The notes: generated by a model from the sequence alone, not told the origin. A stretch of DNA of 64,000 nt from Kitasatospora aureofaciens (GCA_000720845.1 JODU01000013.1:149037-213036), one strand, 5' to 3'; shown: positions 41,285-51,045, counted from the first letter of the stretch. Program-made: numbers and translations.

Positions 41285-42814
41285 TCACTCGTGCACAGGT
41301 GAGTCCGGATGGCCCGGTTTCGTCCCGTGCAGGACCGGCTGGTCGAGGTCACCGGCCGCCAGGTGGGCCAGCACGACCTCGTACAGGTCGCTGCCTGCGG
41401 CGAGCAGCTGACGTTCCAGGACGGGCTCGGCGCTGCGGACGTGGTCGCGGACGGTCTGCGCGTGCATGCCGAGCTTCTGGGCGGCGCGCTCGGCGTTGCC
41501 GCCCGCGGCGATCCAGGTGCGCAGGCTGCGCCGCAGGTCCCGGGCGTCCGGGTCGAGGCGGCCGAGCAGGTCGGCGGCCCAGGTGCGCAGCGCCGGCCCG
41601 GACAGCAGGTCGGTGAGCCGGGTGGCGCCGCTCCGCGGGCCGGCCCCCGGCGGGGGCTCGGCGAGGCCCATCTGGGTGTTCAGGGCGAGGTGGACGGCGG
41701 CCCGGACGGTCAGGTCGGTGAAGTCCGTGCGCAGCAGCGACTCGACCCGGTCCATGCGGGCGCGGACCGTGTTGCGGCTGACGCCGAGGACCTTCGCCGT
41801 GCTGACGGCGGTGAACTCCAGGCCGAGCCGGGTGGTGGCGAGCAGTTCGGCACGCGTGTGGTGCGACAGTCGGTCCAGCGGGCTCAGCACACCGGCCGTC
41901 CAGTCGTGCAGCCGCGCCGGGTCCATCAGCCGCTCGGGGCGGGTCCGCTCGGCGTACAGGGCCGCCTTCTGCGGGCGGAAGCGGGCCACGGCCAGGGCGC
42001 TGACGGCCTGTCCGTAGGCGGCCGCGGTGCGGGCGAGGCCCTGCCGCGCGCTGCCGCCGACGAACACGCCCGGGCGGCGTGCGACCAGCGAGCGCAGCTC
42101 CTGCCCGGCCGTGTCGCGCGGGGCGAGCACGATGACGTGGCCGTCCACCGCCGGACACCGCACGACCAGCGCCCGCTCGCCCGTTACCGCCAGGCACTCC
42201 TCCGCGAGGCGGTCCCGTTCGGCGGGGCTGCTCTCCACGACGTACACGCACGCCGTGTCGGTGTCGAGGAGTCCGGGCCACAGTCCGGCGGCGACGCGGC
42301 GGGCGGAGACGGTGTCCTCCACCATCAGCAGTTGCAAGATGGCCAGGCGCAGGTCGGAGGTGGCGCGCCGCAGCCGGTGTCCGGCCGCGGCCGACTCGTG
42401 GCCGGTCAGCAGCAGCTCGACCACCTGGGCGGTGTGCGTGACGATGTCGGAGACGCGCCGGTCGAAGGGCGCTTCGCGCGCCACCGTCAGGACGGCGGCC
42501 TGCGCCGGCTGGGCTCCCTCCACGCGGACGAGCCGCAGATGGCGGCCCCGGTCCTGCAGTGCGGCCGACGCGATCCGGCCGGCCGTGACGTCGGCGACCA
42601 GACCCTGGTCCAGCGGCACGCGGGTGCCGGCCAGCAGCCGGCCGGTGCCGTCCTGCAGCGAGACGGTCGCGTCCGCGGTGCCGGCGAGCCAGGCCACGAC
42701 CCGGTTCAGGTCGCGTCCGGCCGGGCGCAGGTGCTCGAGCAGTTCCCGCGCCCAGCCCGCGTGCTCACCGGCCTCGGACGTCCGCTGTCGTCCGCCGTCC
42801 TCTCGGCCCGCCAC
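41285..42814 (-). CDS. PucR/CdaR-type transcriptional regulator with two HTH segments
   Basis: 509 aa. N-terminal half is a GAF-like sensor part without recognisable ligand residues. Near 350 is TAVSTAKVLGVSRNTVRARMDRVESLL, the standard PucR C-terminal HTH. A second HTH-like stretch, NAERAAQKLGMHAQTVRDHVRSAEPVL, is near 460. Most PucR proteins have a single HTH_30. Start GTG 42814 with GGGGAGAAGG 6 nt upstream. Probably binds a distant target; no operator was recognised nearby. Confidence 0.8.
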   Translation of the reverse strand: MAGREDGGRQRTSEAGEHAGWARELLEHLRPAGRDLNRVVAWLAGTADATVSLQDGTGRLLAGTRVPLDQGLVADVTAGRIASAALQDRGRHLRLVRVEGAQPAQAAVLTVAREAPFDRRVSDIVTHTAQVVELLLTGHESAAAGHRLRRATSDLRLAILQLLMVEDTVSARRVAAGLWPGLLDTDTACVYVVESSPAERDRLAEECLAVTGERALVVRCPAVDGHVIVLAPRDTAGQELRSLVARRPGVFVGGSARQGLARTAAAYGQAVSALAVARFRPQKAALYAERTRPERLMDPARLHDWTAGVLSPLDRLSHHTRAELLATTRLGLEFTAVSTAKVLGVSRNTVRARMDRVESLLRTDFTDLTVRAAVHLALNTQMGLAEPPPGAGPRSGATRLTDLLSGPALRTWAADLLGRLDPDARDLRRSLRTWIAAGGNAERAAQKLGMHAQTVRDHVRSAEPVLERQLLAAGSDLYEVVLAHLAAGDLDQPVLHGTKPGHPDSPVHE

Positions 42815-42949
42815 GTCGGCCTTCTCCCCGTCTCGTCTCGTCCCCGGCCCAGGTCCGGGACGTTACCTCATGGCCCTGTGCGCGGGCCCCTTCCGGCGTC
42901 GGCGGCCGGGCCGGTGCCGGGCCTGTCGGGCGGGGCGGGCGAGCGGGCA

Positions 42950-42955
42950 TAAGCT
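42950..42955 (+). promoter_or_regulatory. -10 box for a leaderless YciO-type mRNA
   Basis: TAAGCT with a 6-nt gap to ATG 42962; no ribosome site is present. Confidence 0.6.
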
Positions 42956-42961
42956 CGGTGA

Positions 42962-43582
42962 ATGGCGAAGTACTTCGACGTGCACCCCGACAACCCCCAG
43001 CCGCGCAGCATCGCCCAGGTCGCCGACAGCGTCCGTTCCGGCGCGCTGATCGCGTATCCGACGGACTCCTGCTACGCGCTCGGCTGCCGGCTGGGCAGCC
43101 GCGACGGGATCGACCGCATCCGGTCGATCCGTCAACTGGACAACCGGCACCACTTCACCCTGGTCTGCCAGGACTTCGCGCAGCTCGGACAGTTCGTGCA
43201 GATCGACAACGACGTGTTCCGGGCGATCAAGGCGTCGACGCCCGGCAGTTACACCTTCATCCTGCCCGCGACGAGGGAGGTGCCGCGCGCGCTCCAGCAC
43301 CCCAAGAAGAAGACCGTGGGCGTGCGCATCCCCGACCACGTCGTCACCCAGGCCCTGCTCGCCGAGCTCGGTGAACCGCTGCTGTCCAGCACGCTGTTGC
43401 TGCCCGACGAGGAGGAGCCGATGACCCAGGGCTGGGAGATCAAGGACCGGCTCGACCACGTGGTGGACGCGGTCGTCGACTCCGGGGACTGCGGCACCGA
43501 GCCGACCACGGTCGTCGACTTCTCCGGCGGCGAGGCGGAGATCGTGCGGCGGGGCGCGGGCGACACGTCCCGGTTCGAGTAG
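42962..43582 (+). CDS. YciO/Sua5-type L-threonylcarbamoyladenylate synthase homologue
   Basis: 206 aa single YrdC-like domain. AYPTDSCYALGC binds nucleotide, KKTVGVRIPDHVV and PLLSSTLLLPDEEEP are typical of the YciO subfamily, not the tRNA t6A enzyme with its Sua5 C-terminal domain. The reaction of YciO proteins is less certain than that of TsaC. A TAAGCT box lies 6 nt before the ATG; no ribosome site, so leaderless. Confidence 0.88.
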   Translation: MAKYFDVHPDNPQPRSIAQVADSVRSGALIAYPTDSCYALGCRLGSRDGIDRIRSIRQLDNRHHFTLVCQDFAQLGQFVQIDNDVFRAIKASTPGSYTFILPATREVPRALQHPKKKTVGVRIPDHVVTQALLAELGEPLLSSTLLLPDEEEPMTQGWEIKDRLDHVVDAVVDSGDCGTEPTTVVDFSGGEAEIVRRGAGDTSRFE

Positions 43583-43633
43583 CGAAGCGTCCACCGAGGG
43601 ACCGAGGAAGAAGAGAAAGAGGCACACCACACC

Positions 43634-44389
43634 ATGACCGCCACCGCGGGAACCGCCGTCGACGTCCCCACCGACGACGGCACCGCAGACGCCTACCTGA
43701 CCCACCCGGCCGACGGGGAACCGCATCCCGCGGTCCTGCTGTACATGGACGCCTTCGGGCTGCGCCCGTCCCTGCGGTCGATGGCCGACCGGCTGGCCGG
43801 TGCCGGGTACACCGTCCTGGTGCCGAACGTCTTCTACCGCACCGGACGGGCGCCCGTCGTGGAGCTGCCCGAGTTCATCGACTCGCAGACACGGCCGGCG
43901 CTCTTCCAGCGGCTCGTCCCGATCATGCGGTCGCTGACCCCGGACCGGGCGATGCGGGACGCCGGCGCCTGTCTGCGCTGGCTGGCCGGCCGTCCCGAGG
44001 CTGCCGCGGGCCCGGTCGCGCTCACCGGCTACTGCATGGGCGCCGGACTCGCCCTGCGCACCGCCGGCACGTATCCGGACCGGGTCGCCGCGGTGGCCGG
44101 GTTCCACGGCGCGAACCTGGCGACGGACGGTCCGCACAGTCCGCACCTGGTGGCCGGGGACATCACCGCCGAGGCGTACTTCGCCCACGCGGACCACGAC
44201 CCGGGCATGGACGCCGAGCAGCAGGAGCGCCTGGCGACGGCCCTCACGGCGGCCGGTGTACGGCACCGCTGCGAGGTCTACGCCGGTGCCCACCACGGCT
44301 ACACACAGGCCGACACCGCGTCCTACGACGCGGAGGCGACCGAGCGGCACTGGGCGGCCCTGCTCGACCTCCTGAAGCGGACGTTCTGA
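43634..44389 (+). CDS. Dienelactone hydrolase family protein
   Basis: 251 aa alpha/beta hydrolase. Nucleophile Cys in TGYCMGAGLAL, Asp in AHADHDPGM and His in GAHHGYTQAD, the DLH catalytic set. Cleaves an ester or lactone bond. Ribosome site AGAAAGAGG upstream. Third gene on this strand after the YciO gene, 51 nt away. Confidence 0.88.
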   Translation: MTATAGTAVDVPTDDGTADAYLTHPADGEPHPAVLLYMDAFGLRPSLRSMADRLAGAGYTVLVPNVFYRTGRAPVVELPEFIDSQTRPALFQRLVPIMRSLTPDRAMRDAGACLRWLAGRPEAAAGPVALTGYCMGAGLALRTAGTYPDRVAAVAGFHGANLATDGPHSPHLVAGDITAEAYFAHADHDPGMDAEQQERLATALTAAGVRHRCEVYAGAHHGYTQADTASYDAEATERHWAALLDLLKRTF

Positions 44390-44415
44390 GCCCGTCCACC
44401 TCGAAACGGCCCGTA

Positions 44416-44451
44416 CCGGACGGGAGTTGGCGCGCGCCTCCCCCCGTCCGG
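44416..44451 (+). terminator. Possible terminator after the dienelactone hydrolase gene
   Basis: 9-bp stem (CCGGACGGG with CCCGTCCGG) with an 18-nt loop, 26 nt after the stop. Confidence 0.4.
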
Positions 44452-44470
44452 GCCCGGGTCCGGGCGTTGT

Positions 44471-44476
44471 TACCGT
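44471..44476 (+). promoter_or_regulatory. -10 box for a leaderless metallophosphoesterase mRNA
   Basis: TACCGT with a 6-nt gap to GTG 44483; no ribosome site between. Confidence 0.55.
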
Positions 44477-44482
44477 GCCCGG

Positions 44483-45985
44483 GTGTCCAACTCCTCACGC
44501 GATTCCGCCGAAGGCGCCGGCTGGGGCTCCGCCGAGCCCGGCGCCTACCGAGCGCTCATGCCGGGGCGCACCGAGAAGCTGTCCTGGCTGAGCCCGAGCA
44601 CGCTGTGGGCCGCCCGCAACGGCGTGCTCGCCTCCTGGTTCGGTGACCCCACGGGCCGCACCCGCTCCCGCTGGACGGCACAGCGGGCGGCGGCCGGGGC
44701 GCCGGCCGACAAGGTGATCCGGCGCGAGGACCCCGACCGGTTCTCCTTCCTGGTCATCGGCGACACAGGAGAGGGCGACGACCCCCAGTACGCCGTCGTG
44801 CCGGGGCTGTTGGAGGCGGGAAGGGACACCCGGTTCGCGGTCCTCGCGAGCGACGTGATCTACCCGGTGGGCAGTGCCGACGACTACGGCACGAAGTTCT
44901 TCCGCCCCTACCGCGACTACCGGGCACCCATATACGCGATACCGGGCAACCACGACTGGTACGAGGACCTCGGCGCCTTCATGCGCGTCTTCTGCGACGA
45001 CGCCCCGCCCCTGCCGCCGGAACCCGCGCCACGCCCGTTCACCGCCGCGTGGCTGCGCTCCCTGCTGTGGCACCGGCCGCGCCCGGACGACGGCGCCCGC
45101 CTGGACGAGGCGCGCAAGCTGCGCGCCGCTCCCTCCCAGCAGGCCGTCCAGCCGGGACCGTACTGGGCCGTCGACGCCGGGCCGGTCAGGATCGTCGGCA
45201 TCGACACGGGGCTGCTGGGCACCGTCGACGCCGAGCAGGGCGCCTGGCTGCGCGAGGTGTCGGCGGGAGACCGGCCGAAGATCCTGGTCACCGGCTCGCC
45301 CCTGTACGTGGACGGCGAGTACCACCCGTGCGCCGTCGAGGGCGGCGGCACGGTCGACGACATCGTGCGCGACCCGGCCCACCACTACGTCGCGGCGATC
45401 GGCGGCGACATCCACAACTACCAGCGCTATCCGGTCGACGTGGGCGGCCGCATCGTGCAGTACGTCGTGGCGGGCGGCGGCGGTGCGTTCATGCACGCCA
45501 CCCACACCATCCCGCGCGTCTCGGTGGCCGGTGTCACCGAGGACGACTTCCGCTCCTACCCGCTGCGCGGCGACTCGCTGGCCTTCTACAGCGCCCTGTA
45601 CGGCCGCCGGCTGCGGCTGCGACGTCTGTTCACCCTCACGGAGGCCGAGGCGACGGCCGTGATCGCCGAACGCCTCGGCATCCGCACCGGCCGCGCCCCG
45701 GGGGACGGCGCGCGGGTCACCCGGCGCACCCGGATCGTGGCCGGACTGCTCGGCACCGCCAGGCGGCCCGAGCGCCGCAAGCGGTTCCGGCTGCCGGTGC
45801 GCAAGATCTACACGTCGGTGTTCTCGCCGGGTTCGGCGACGTACAGCCCGCCCTTCTTCAAGTGCTTCCTGCGCCTGGACGTGACGCCGGAGTCGGTCCG
45901 GCTGCGCTGTTACGCCGCCACCGGCAACCGGGCGCAGGAGGAGGACCCGCCGGTCGAGGACGAGGTGACGATCCCTCTGGTGTGA
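44483..45985 (+). CDS. Large calcineurin-like metallophosphoesterase
   Basis: 500 aa. Catalytic block: VIGDTGEGDD (Asp), VLASDVIYPVGS, YAIPGNHDWYED (Asn/His), TGSPLYVDG and GGDIHNYQRYPV (His). An unusual N-terminal 90 residues and a C-terminal 120 residues with a basic patch (RRPERRKRFRLPVRKIY) surround it. Phosphate-ester hydrolysis of unknown substrate. GTG 44483 sits 6 nt after TACCGT, consistent with leaderless translation. No signal peptide. Confidence 0.85.
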   Translation: MSNSSRDSAEGAGWGSAEPGAYRALMPGRTEKLSWLSPSTLWAARNGVLASWFGDPTGRTRSRWTAQRAAAGAPADKVIRREDPDRFSFLVIGDTGEGDDPQYAVVPGLLEAGRDTRFAVLASDVIYPVGSADDYGTKFFRPYRDYRAPIYAIPGNHDWYEDLGAFMRVFCDDAPPLPPEPAPRPFTAAWLRSLLWHRPRPDDGARLDEARKLRAAPSQQAVQPGPYWAVDAGPVRIVGIDTGLLGTVDAEQGAWLREVSAGDRPKILVTGSPLYVDGEYHPCAVEGGGTVDDIVRDPAHHYVAAIGGDIHNYQRYPVDVGGRIVQYVVAGGGGAFMHATHTIPRVSVAGVTEDDFRSYPLRGDSLAFYSALYGRRLRLRRLFTLTEAEATAVIAERLGIRTGRAPGDGARVTRRTRIVAGLLGTARRPERRKRFRLPVRKIYTSVFSPGSATYSPPFFKCFLRLDVTPESVRLRCYAATGNRAQEEDPPVEDEVTIPLV

Positions 45986-46018
45986 CCGGCGCCCGGCCCG
46001 CCTCCCCGGGGGCCCGTC

Positions 46019-46993
46019 TCACCAGCGGCCCGCCTCGCTGCCGACGACCGGCTCGGACGGGGTGCCGTCGACCCCGACCGGTACCTCGCCGGTGAGCATC
46101 ACCCGGTGCATGGTCCGGGGGTGGCCGAGGTGGGCGTGGTCGCCGGGAGCGAGGTGGATGGTGGCGCGGTTGTCCCAGAAGGCGACGCTGCCGGGCTCCC
46201 AGCGGAAGCGGACGGTGTACTCGGGGCGGGTGGCCTGCTCGACGAGGAGTTCCAGTACCGCCGCGCTCTCGGGGCGGGAGAGCCCGGTGATCTGTTCGAC
46301 GTAGTAGCCGTTGACGAACAGCACCCGCTCCCCCGTCTCCGGGTGGACGCGGACCAGCGGGTGCACGGTCGCCGTCTGGTGGTCGAGGAGGTGCCGGAGG
46401 TACGCGTCGTCGCCGGGCCGGGGCTGGTAGCCGACGCCGAGGCGGTGTTCGGCGCGCAGGGTGTCGACGAAGGCGCGCAGCGGGGCGGACAGTCCGGCGT
46501 AGGCGGCGGCGAGGTTCGCCCAGGTGGTGTCGCCGCCGTAGGGGGGCACCGTCTCGGCGCGCAGGATCGTGGCCGCCGGCGGGTCGACGCGGGCGCCGTG
46601 GTCGCAGTGCCAGCCGCGCAGCAGCGTGTGGCGCCGGCGCCGCAGCCACTCCTCGTGCTCCATCCCGAACCGCCCGCCCAGCTCCAGCCGGTCGTCGGTC
46701 GTCTCGATCTCCGGGAAGCCGGCCGGTGACGCCTTGCCGCGCCGGGGCAGGACGACCGGTTCGCCGAAGAGGCGGGCGAACGCGACGTGTCCGGCGTGGT
46801 CGAGGCGCTGGTCGCGGAAGAACACCACCTTCCAGCGCAGTACCGCCGCCCGCACCGCGGCGACCTGCGACGCGTCGAGGCCCGCCGCGAGGTCGACGCC
46901 GCGGATCTCCGCGCCGATGTGCCCGGCGACGGGTTGCACCTCGATTCCCGTCGTCGTGTCCGCTGCCGTGTCCTTCGCGCTGTGGGTCGTCAT
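46019..46993 (-). CDS. TauD/TfdA-family Fe(II)/2-oxoglutarate dioxygenase
   Basis: 324 aa. The iron facial triad is HCD in GWHCDHGARVDP (His, Asp) and the distal His in RTMHRVML; the 2-oxoglutarate Arg follows near SRPESAAVLELL. Oxidises a sulfonate, sulfate ester or other carboxylate. ATG 46993 chosen over in-frame extension to 47245. CACGAT lies 6 nt upstream, a possible leaderless promoter. Convergent with the metallophosphoesterase gene. Confidence 0.9.
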   Translation of the reverse strand: MTTHSAKDTAADTTTGIEVQPVAGHIGAEIRGVDLAAGLDASQVAAVRAAVLRWKVVFFRDQRLDHAGHVAFARLFGEPVVLPRRGKASPAGFPEIETTDDRLELGGRFGMEHEEWLRRRRHTLLRGWHCDHGARVDPPAATILRAETVPPYGGDTTWANLAAAYAGLSAPLRAFVDTLRAEHRLGVGYQPRPGDDAYLRHLLDHQTATVHPLVRVHPETGERVLFVNGYYVEQITGLSRPESAAVLELLVEQATRPEYTVRFRWEPGSVAFWDNRATIHLAPGDHAHLGHPRTMHRVMLTGEVPVGVDGTPSEPVVGSEAGRW

Positions 46994-47105
46994 GCGCAGA
47001 TCGTGACAGACCCTCCGCCGCGCCGTCCGGTTGATCACCGGTCCTTGCGTGGGCCAGGCTGGACGGGCGGCACACCGCCGCGCACAGTCGAGGAAAGGTC
47101 CCACG

Positions 47106-47936
47106 GTGATCAGCATCCCGGCGTACCCGCTCAATGACGGCAGCACGCTCCCCGCCCTGGGCCTGGGCACCTGGCCGATGAAGGACGACGAGGCCGAGCG
47201 GGCGGTCCGCGAGGCCCTCCAGGCGGGGTACCGCCTGATCGACACGGCGACGAACTACCGCAACGAGACCGGCGTCGGACGCGGTGTCGCCTCCGCCGGT
47301 GTTCCCCGCGAGGAGATCGTCGTGACGACCAAGCTGCCGGGCCGGCACCACGGCTACGAGGAGACGCTCGCCTCGTTCGAGGAGTCCCGCGCCCGTCTCG
47401 GGGTGGAGTACGTCGACCTGTACCTGATCCACTGGCCGCTGCCGCGCGTGGACAAGTACGTCGACTCCTGGAAGGCGATGGTCAGGCTGCGCGAGGAAGG
47501 TCTCGTGCGGTCGGTCGGCGTCTCCAACTTCACGGCGGAGCACATCGAGCGGCTGGAGAAGGAGACGGGCGTCCTGCCGTCCGTCAACCAGATCGAGCTG
47601 CACCCGCTCCTCCCGCAGGACGAGCTGCGCGCCTTCCACGAGCGCAAGGGCATCCGCACCGAGAGCTGGAGCCCGCTGGGCCGGGGCAGCGACCTGCTGG
47701 AGGATCCCGCCGTCGCCCAGGTCGCCGCGGCGCACGGTGTGACGCCCGCGCAGGCGGTGCTGCGCTGGCACACCCAGCTGGGCGCGGTGCCGATCCCGAA
47801 GTCCGCCGACCCGGCGCGGCAGCGGGCGAACCTGGACGTCTTCGGCTTCGAGCTGGACGCCGGCCAGCTGCGCGCGGTGGCCGACCGCGCCCACCGGCGG
47901 ATCGGCGGCGACCCCGAGGTGCACGAGGAGTTCTGA
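47106..47936 (+). CDS. Aldo/keto reductase, second copy
   Basis: 276 aa AKR. Asp/Tyr in LIDTATNYRNETGVG, Lys in VTTKLPG, His in LYLIHWPLP and the cofactor segment IPKSADPARQRANL. Paralogue of the AKR at 36102-36959, with a different partner set. GTG 47106, AAAGG about 8 nt upstream. Divergent from the TauD gene. Confidence 0.9.
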   Translation: MISIPAYPLNDGSTLPALGLGTWPMKDDEAERAVREALQAGYRLIDTATNYRNETGVGRGVASAGVPREEIVVTTKLPGRHHGYEETLASFEESRARLGVEYVDLYLIHWPLPRVDKYVDSWKAMVRLREEGLVRSVGVSNFTAEHIERLEKETGVLPSVNQIELHPLLPQDELRAFHERKGIRTESWSPLGRGSDLLEDPAVAQVAAAHGVTPAQAVLRWHTQLGAVPIPKSADPARQRANLDVFGFELDAGQLRAVADRAHRRIGGDPEVHEEF

Positions 47937-47990
47937 GCGGGTACCCGGTCCGGGTCGGCGGGGACCGAGTCTCCCGGGAAGGAGCGGCAG

Positions 47991-48632
47991 GTGGACGGCG
48001 AGGGCGACGGGCTGCGCGGATACCACGGCAAACGGGACTTCGGCCGGACCGGGGAGCCCGCCGGAGTCGGGCCTGCGGCCGGCGAGGGCCGGGCCCCCGG
48101 TGACGGCGGGGCGCCGCGCTTCGTCGTGCAGATCCACGACGCGAGCACCCTGCACTTCGACTTCCGGCTGCAGGTGGCCGACGTGCTGAAGTCCTGGTCG
48201 GTGCCGAAGGGCCCGTCGGCGGACCCGAGCGACAAGCGGCTCGCGGTGCCGACGGAGGATCACCCGCTGGAGTACGAGGAGTTCGAGGGCGTGATCCCGG
48301 CGGGCGAGTACGGGGGCGGCACGGTCATCGTGTGGGACCACGGCACCTACGAGCCGCTGAGCCACGACCGCCGGGGAAGGCCGGTCGACTTCGCCGAGTC
48401 GCTGGCGCACGGACACGCCAGGTTCCGGCTGCACGGCGCGAAGCTGCGCGGCGAGTACGCGCTGACCCGGTTCCGCGGCGGCCCGGACGGCGGCGGTGAG
48501 GACGCGGCGTGGCTGCTGGTGAAGACGGCCGGCGGCGGACGCGGGCACGGCACCCCGGATCCCCGGCGGGCCCGGTCCGCGCGCACCGGCCGCACGCTGG
48601 CGCGGGTGGCGGCACAGGACGGCGCGGAGTAG
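47991..48632 (+). CDS. Stand-alone LigD-type 3'-phosphoesterase domain protein
   Basis: 213 aa. Matches the LigD phosphoesterase module: RFVVQIHDASTLHFDFRLQ, LKSWSVPKGPS, YEEFEGVIPAGEYGGGTVIVWDHG and GAKLRGEYALTRFRG. This domain trims 3'-phosphates and ribonucleotides at breaks. It has no ligase or polymerase part. Start GTG 47991. The C-terminal 30 residues are basic. A LigC-like ligase is encoded 5.6 kb downstream. Confidence 0.9.
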   Translation: MDGEGDGLRGYHGKRDFGRTGEPAGVGPAAGEGRAPGDGGAPRFVVQIHDASTLHFDFRLQVADVLKSWSVPKGPSADPSDKRLAVPTEDHPLEYEEFEGVIPAGEYGGGTVIVWDHGTYEPLSHDRRGRPVDFAESLAHGHARFRLHGAKLRGEYALTRFRGGPDGGGEDAAWLLVKTAGGGRGHGTPDPRRARSARTGRTLARVAAQDGAE

Positions 48633-48663
48633 GGACCCGCGAGTCGGGGCCCGCGCGGCCGGT

Positions 48664-51045
48664 CTACCGCGCGGGCAGGGCCTGTTCTGCCCAGATGGTC
48701 TTGCCGGTGTCGGTCTGGCGGCTGCCCCAGCGCTGGGTGAGCTGGGCGACCAGGAGCAGTCCCCGGCCGCCCTCGTCGAAGGCGTGGGCGCGGCGCAGGT
48801 GGGGCGAGGTGGAGCTGGCGTCGGAGACCTCGCAGATGAGGGCGGTGTGGCGGATGAGGCGCAGCTGGATGGGCGGCTCGCCGTACCGGATCGCGTTGGT
48901 GACCAGCTCGCTGACGACGAGTTCGGTGACGAAGGCCGTGTCGTCCAGCCCCCACGCCGTCAGCTGCTCGCCGACGGACCGCCGGGTGGCCGCCACTCCG
49001 GAGGGGTCGGGGCGGACGTCCCAGGTGCGTACCCGGTCCTCGCCCAGCGCCCGGGTACGGGCCAGCAGCAGCGCCACGTCGTCGCCGGGCTCCTCGGGCA
49101 GCACCGCCTTGAGCACGCCGTCGCACAGCGCGTCGAGCGAGGTCGCGGGCGCGGCCAGCGCCCGGCACAGTTCTGCGGTGGCGTGGTCGACGTCGCGATC
49201 GCGGTCCTCGACCAGGCCGTCGGTGTAGAGGGCGACGACGGAGCCTTCCGGCAGTTCCAGCTCCGTCGCCTCGAAGGGCAGTCCGCCCACGCCGAGCGGC
49301 GGACCGGCGGTCATGTCGACGAGACGGGTGGTGCCGTCGGGGAGGAGGAGGGCGGGCGCGGGGTGACCGGCGGCGGCCAGGGCCAGTCGGCGGGAGACGG
49401 GGTCGTACACGGCGTACAGGCAGGTGGCACCCAGCTCCGCGGTCTCCGCCTCGGCGCCGTCGTCCGCGCCGCCGGCCGCGAGGTGGGTGACCAGGTCGTC
49501 GAGGTGGGTGAGGAGCTCGTCGGGGGGCAGATCGACGTCGGCGAGGGTGCGCACGGCCGTGCACAGGCGGCCCATGGTCGCCGTGGACGGGATGCCGTGG
49601 CCCACGACGTCGCCGACGACGAGGCCGACGCGGGTGCCGGAGAGCGGGATGACGTCGAACCAGTCGCCGCCGATGCCCGCGGCGGACGCGGAGGGCAGAT
49701 AGCGGTGGGCCACCTCGACCGCGGCCTGTCCGGGCAGGTCCCTGGGCAGCAGGCTGTGCTGGATCGCCAGAGCGGTGGAGCGCTCGCGCGCGAAACGGCG
49801 GGCGTTGTCCACGGAGACGGCGGCCCGGGAGACCAGTTCCTCGGCCAGTACGGCGTCCTCCGCGGCGTACGGCTCCCGGGGCGCGGTCCGGACGGCGAGC
49901 GCGACGCCCAGGGTGGTGCCCCGGGCGCGCAGCGGAACGGACAGGGTCGAGCAGACGGCTTCGCGGAACGGGCGGTTGTGCGGGGCCTCGGCCTCACGGG
50001 TGCGCATCCACCGGTCGAACTCCGGGTCGCCGGGGCCGCTGAGGACGACGCGGCCCTCCCGCACCGCCCGGGCGGGTGGGCTGTCGGGCGGGTGGACCTC
50101 GCTCCCGCCGAGGTGTACGGCGGGGGTGGGGAAGCCCTCGGTGGCGGAGGCGTGGGCGACCCGGCGCAGTTCGCCGGTCCCGGGTGGCGCGGCGAGGGGT
50201 TCGTCGGTGCCGAGCACCCAGTCGAGCAGGTCGACGCCGGCGAAACCGGCGAACCGGGGCACGAGGAGCCCGACCAGTTCCTCGGCGGTACGGACGACGT
50301 CGAGGGTGCTGCCGACCGCGCCGGCCGCGTTCAGCAGGGCCAGCCGCTCCCGGGCCCGGTGCTGTTCGGTGCTCTCCAGCGCCGCCATCGCGACGGCGGT
50401 GAGCGTGCCGGAGGCGTCGTGGACCGGCCAGATCTCCACGGTCCAGGCGTGCGGGCGGCTGCCGGCGGGCGCGGGCGCGTAGCTCTCGTACTGGACGGGC
50501 CGCCCCCGGTCGGTGACCACCCGCAGGTGGTGCAGGAAGCTGCGCGCGTCGCCCTCGAACTCGGCCAGGGCGTCGGGCAGGCTGCGGCCGACCAGTTCCT
50601 CCTCGGATCTGCCCATCATCCGGCACGCGGAGTCGTTGACGTGCACGAAGCGCAGGCCGGGGTCGAGGACGGACAGGGACAGGGAGGCCTGCCGTACGGC
50701 GTCGTCGGTCAGCGAGGGCACGGGGCCGCCGGGTGCCTCGGCGGTCGCCAGGTAGCCGTCCGGTGTGCCGTCGGCGCCCAGCAGCGGGCAGATCCGCAGC
50801 CGCAGGCTCACCGGGTGGCCGTCCCGGTGCCGGACCAGGACGGTGCCGGACAGGCCGGACGGGGCGGTGCGGGCCAGGGGGCGGGCGGGCGCGTCCCGCG
50901 CGAGCAGGTCCCGCGCGGGGCGTCCCACGGCCTCCTCGGCCGCGTATCCGGTGAGCCGCCGCGCGCCGTCGCTCCAGCCCGTCACCAGTCCGCGGGCGTC
51001 GACGATCATCGCGGCGGAGGAGTCCTCCATGCCGTCCAGGATCAT
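48664..51045 (-). CDS. PAS-GAF-SpoIIE phosphatase with HATPase domain
   Basis: 793 aa multidomain regulator. Two PAS domains (about 1-110 and 115-235), GAF (about 250-415), SpoIIE/PP2C phosphatase (about 435-650, with GGDWFDVIPLSGTRVGLVVGDVVGHG and DDVALLLARTR) and a C-terminal HATPase (about 690-793, ELVVSELVTNAIRYG). It probably dephosphorylates an anti-anti-sigma factor and acts as a kinase as well, in the partner-switching control of a SigB-type sigma factor. ATG 51045 chosen: CATCGT lies 6 nt before it. Convergent with the LigD-PE gene. Confidence 0.92.
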   Translation of the reverse strand: MILDGMEDSSAAMIVDARGLVTGWSDGARRLTGYAAEEAVGRPARDLLARDAPARPLARTAPSGLSGTVLVRHRDGHPVSLRLRICPLLGADGTPDGYLATAEAPGGPVPSLTDDAVRQASLSLSVLDPGLRFVHVNDSACRMMGRSEEELVGRSLPDALAEFEGDARSFLHHLRVVTDRGRPVQYESYAPAPAGSRPHAWTVEIWPVHDASGTLTAVAMAALESTEQHRARERLALLNAAGAVGSTLDVVRTAEELVGLLVPRFAGFAGVDLLDWVLGTDEPLAAPPGTGELRRVAHASATEGFPTPAVHLGGSEVHPPDSPPARAVREGRVVLSGPGDPEFDRWMRTREAEAPHNRPFREAVCSTLSVPLRARGTTLGVALAVRTAPREPYAAEDAVLAEELVSRAAVSVDNARRFARERSTALAIQHSLLPRDLPGQAAVEVAHRYLPSASAAGIGGDWFDVIPLSGTRVGLVVGDVVGHGIPSTATMGRLCTAVRTLADVDLPPDELLTHLDDLVTHLAAGGADDGAEAETAELGATCLYAVYDPVSRRLALAAAGHPAPALLLPDGTTRLVDMTAGPPLGVGGLPFEATELELPEGSVVALYTDGLVEDRDRDVDHATAELCRALAAPATSLDALCDGVLKAVLPEEPGDDVALLLARTRALGEDRVRTWDVRPDPSGVAATRRSVGEQLTAWGLDDTAFVTELVVSELVTNAIRYGEPPIQLRLIRHTALICEVSDASSTSPHLRRAHAFDEGGRGLLLVAQLTQRWGSRQTDTGKTIWAEQALPAR

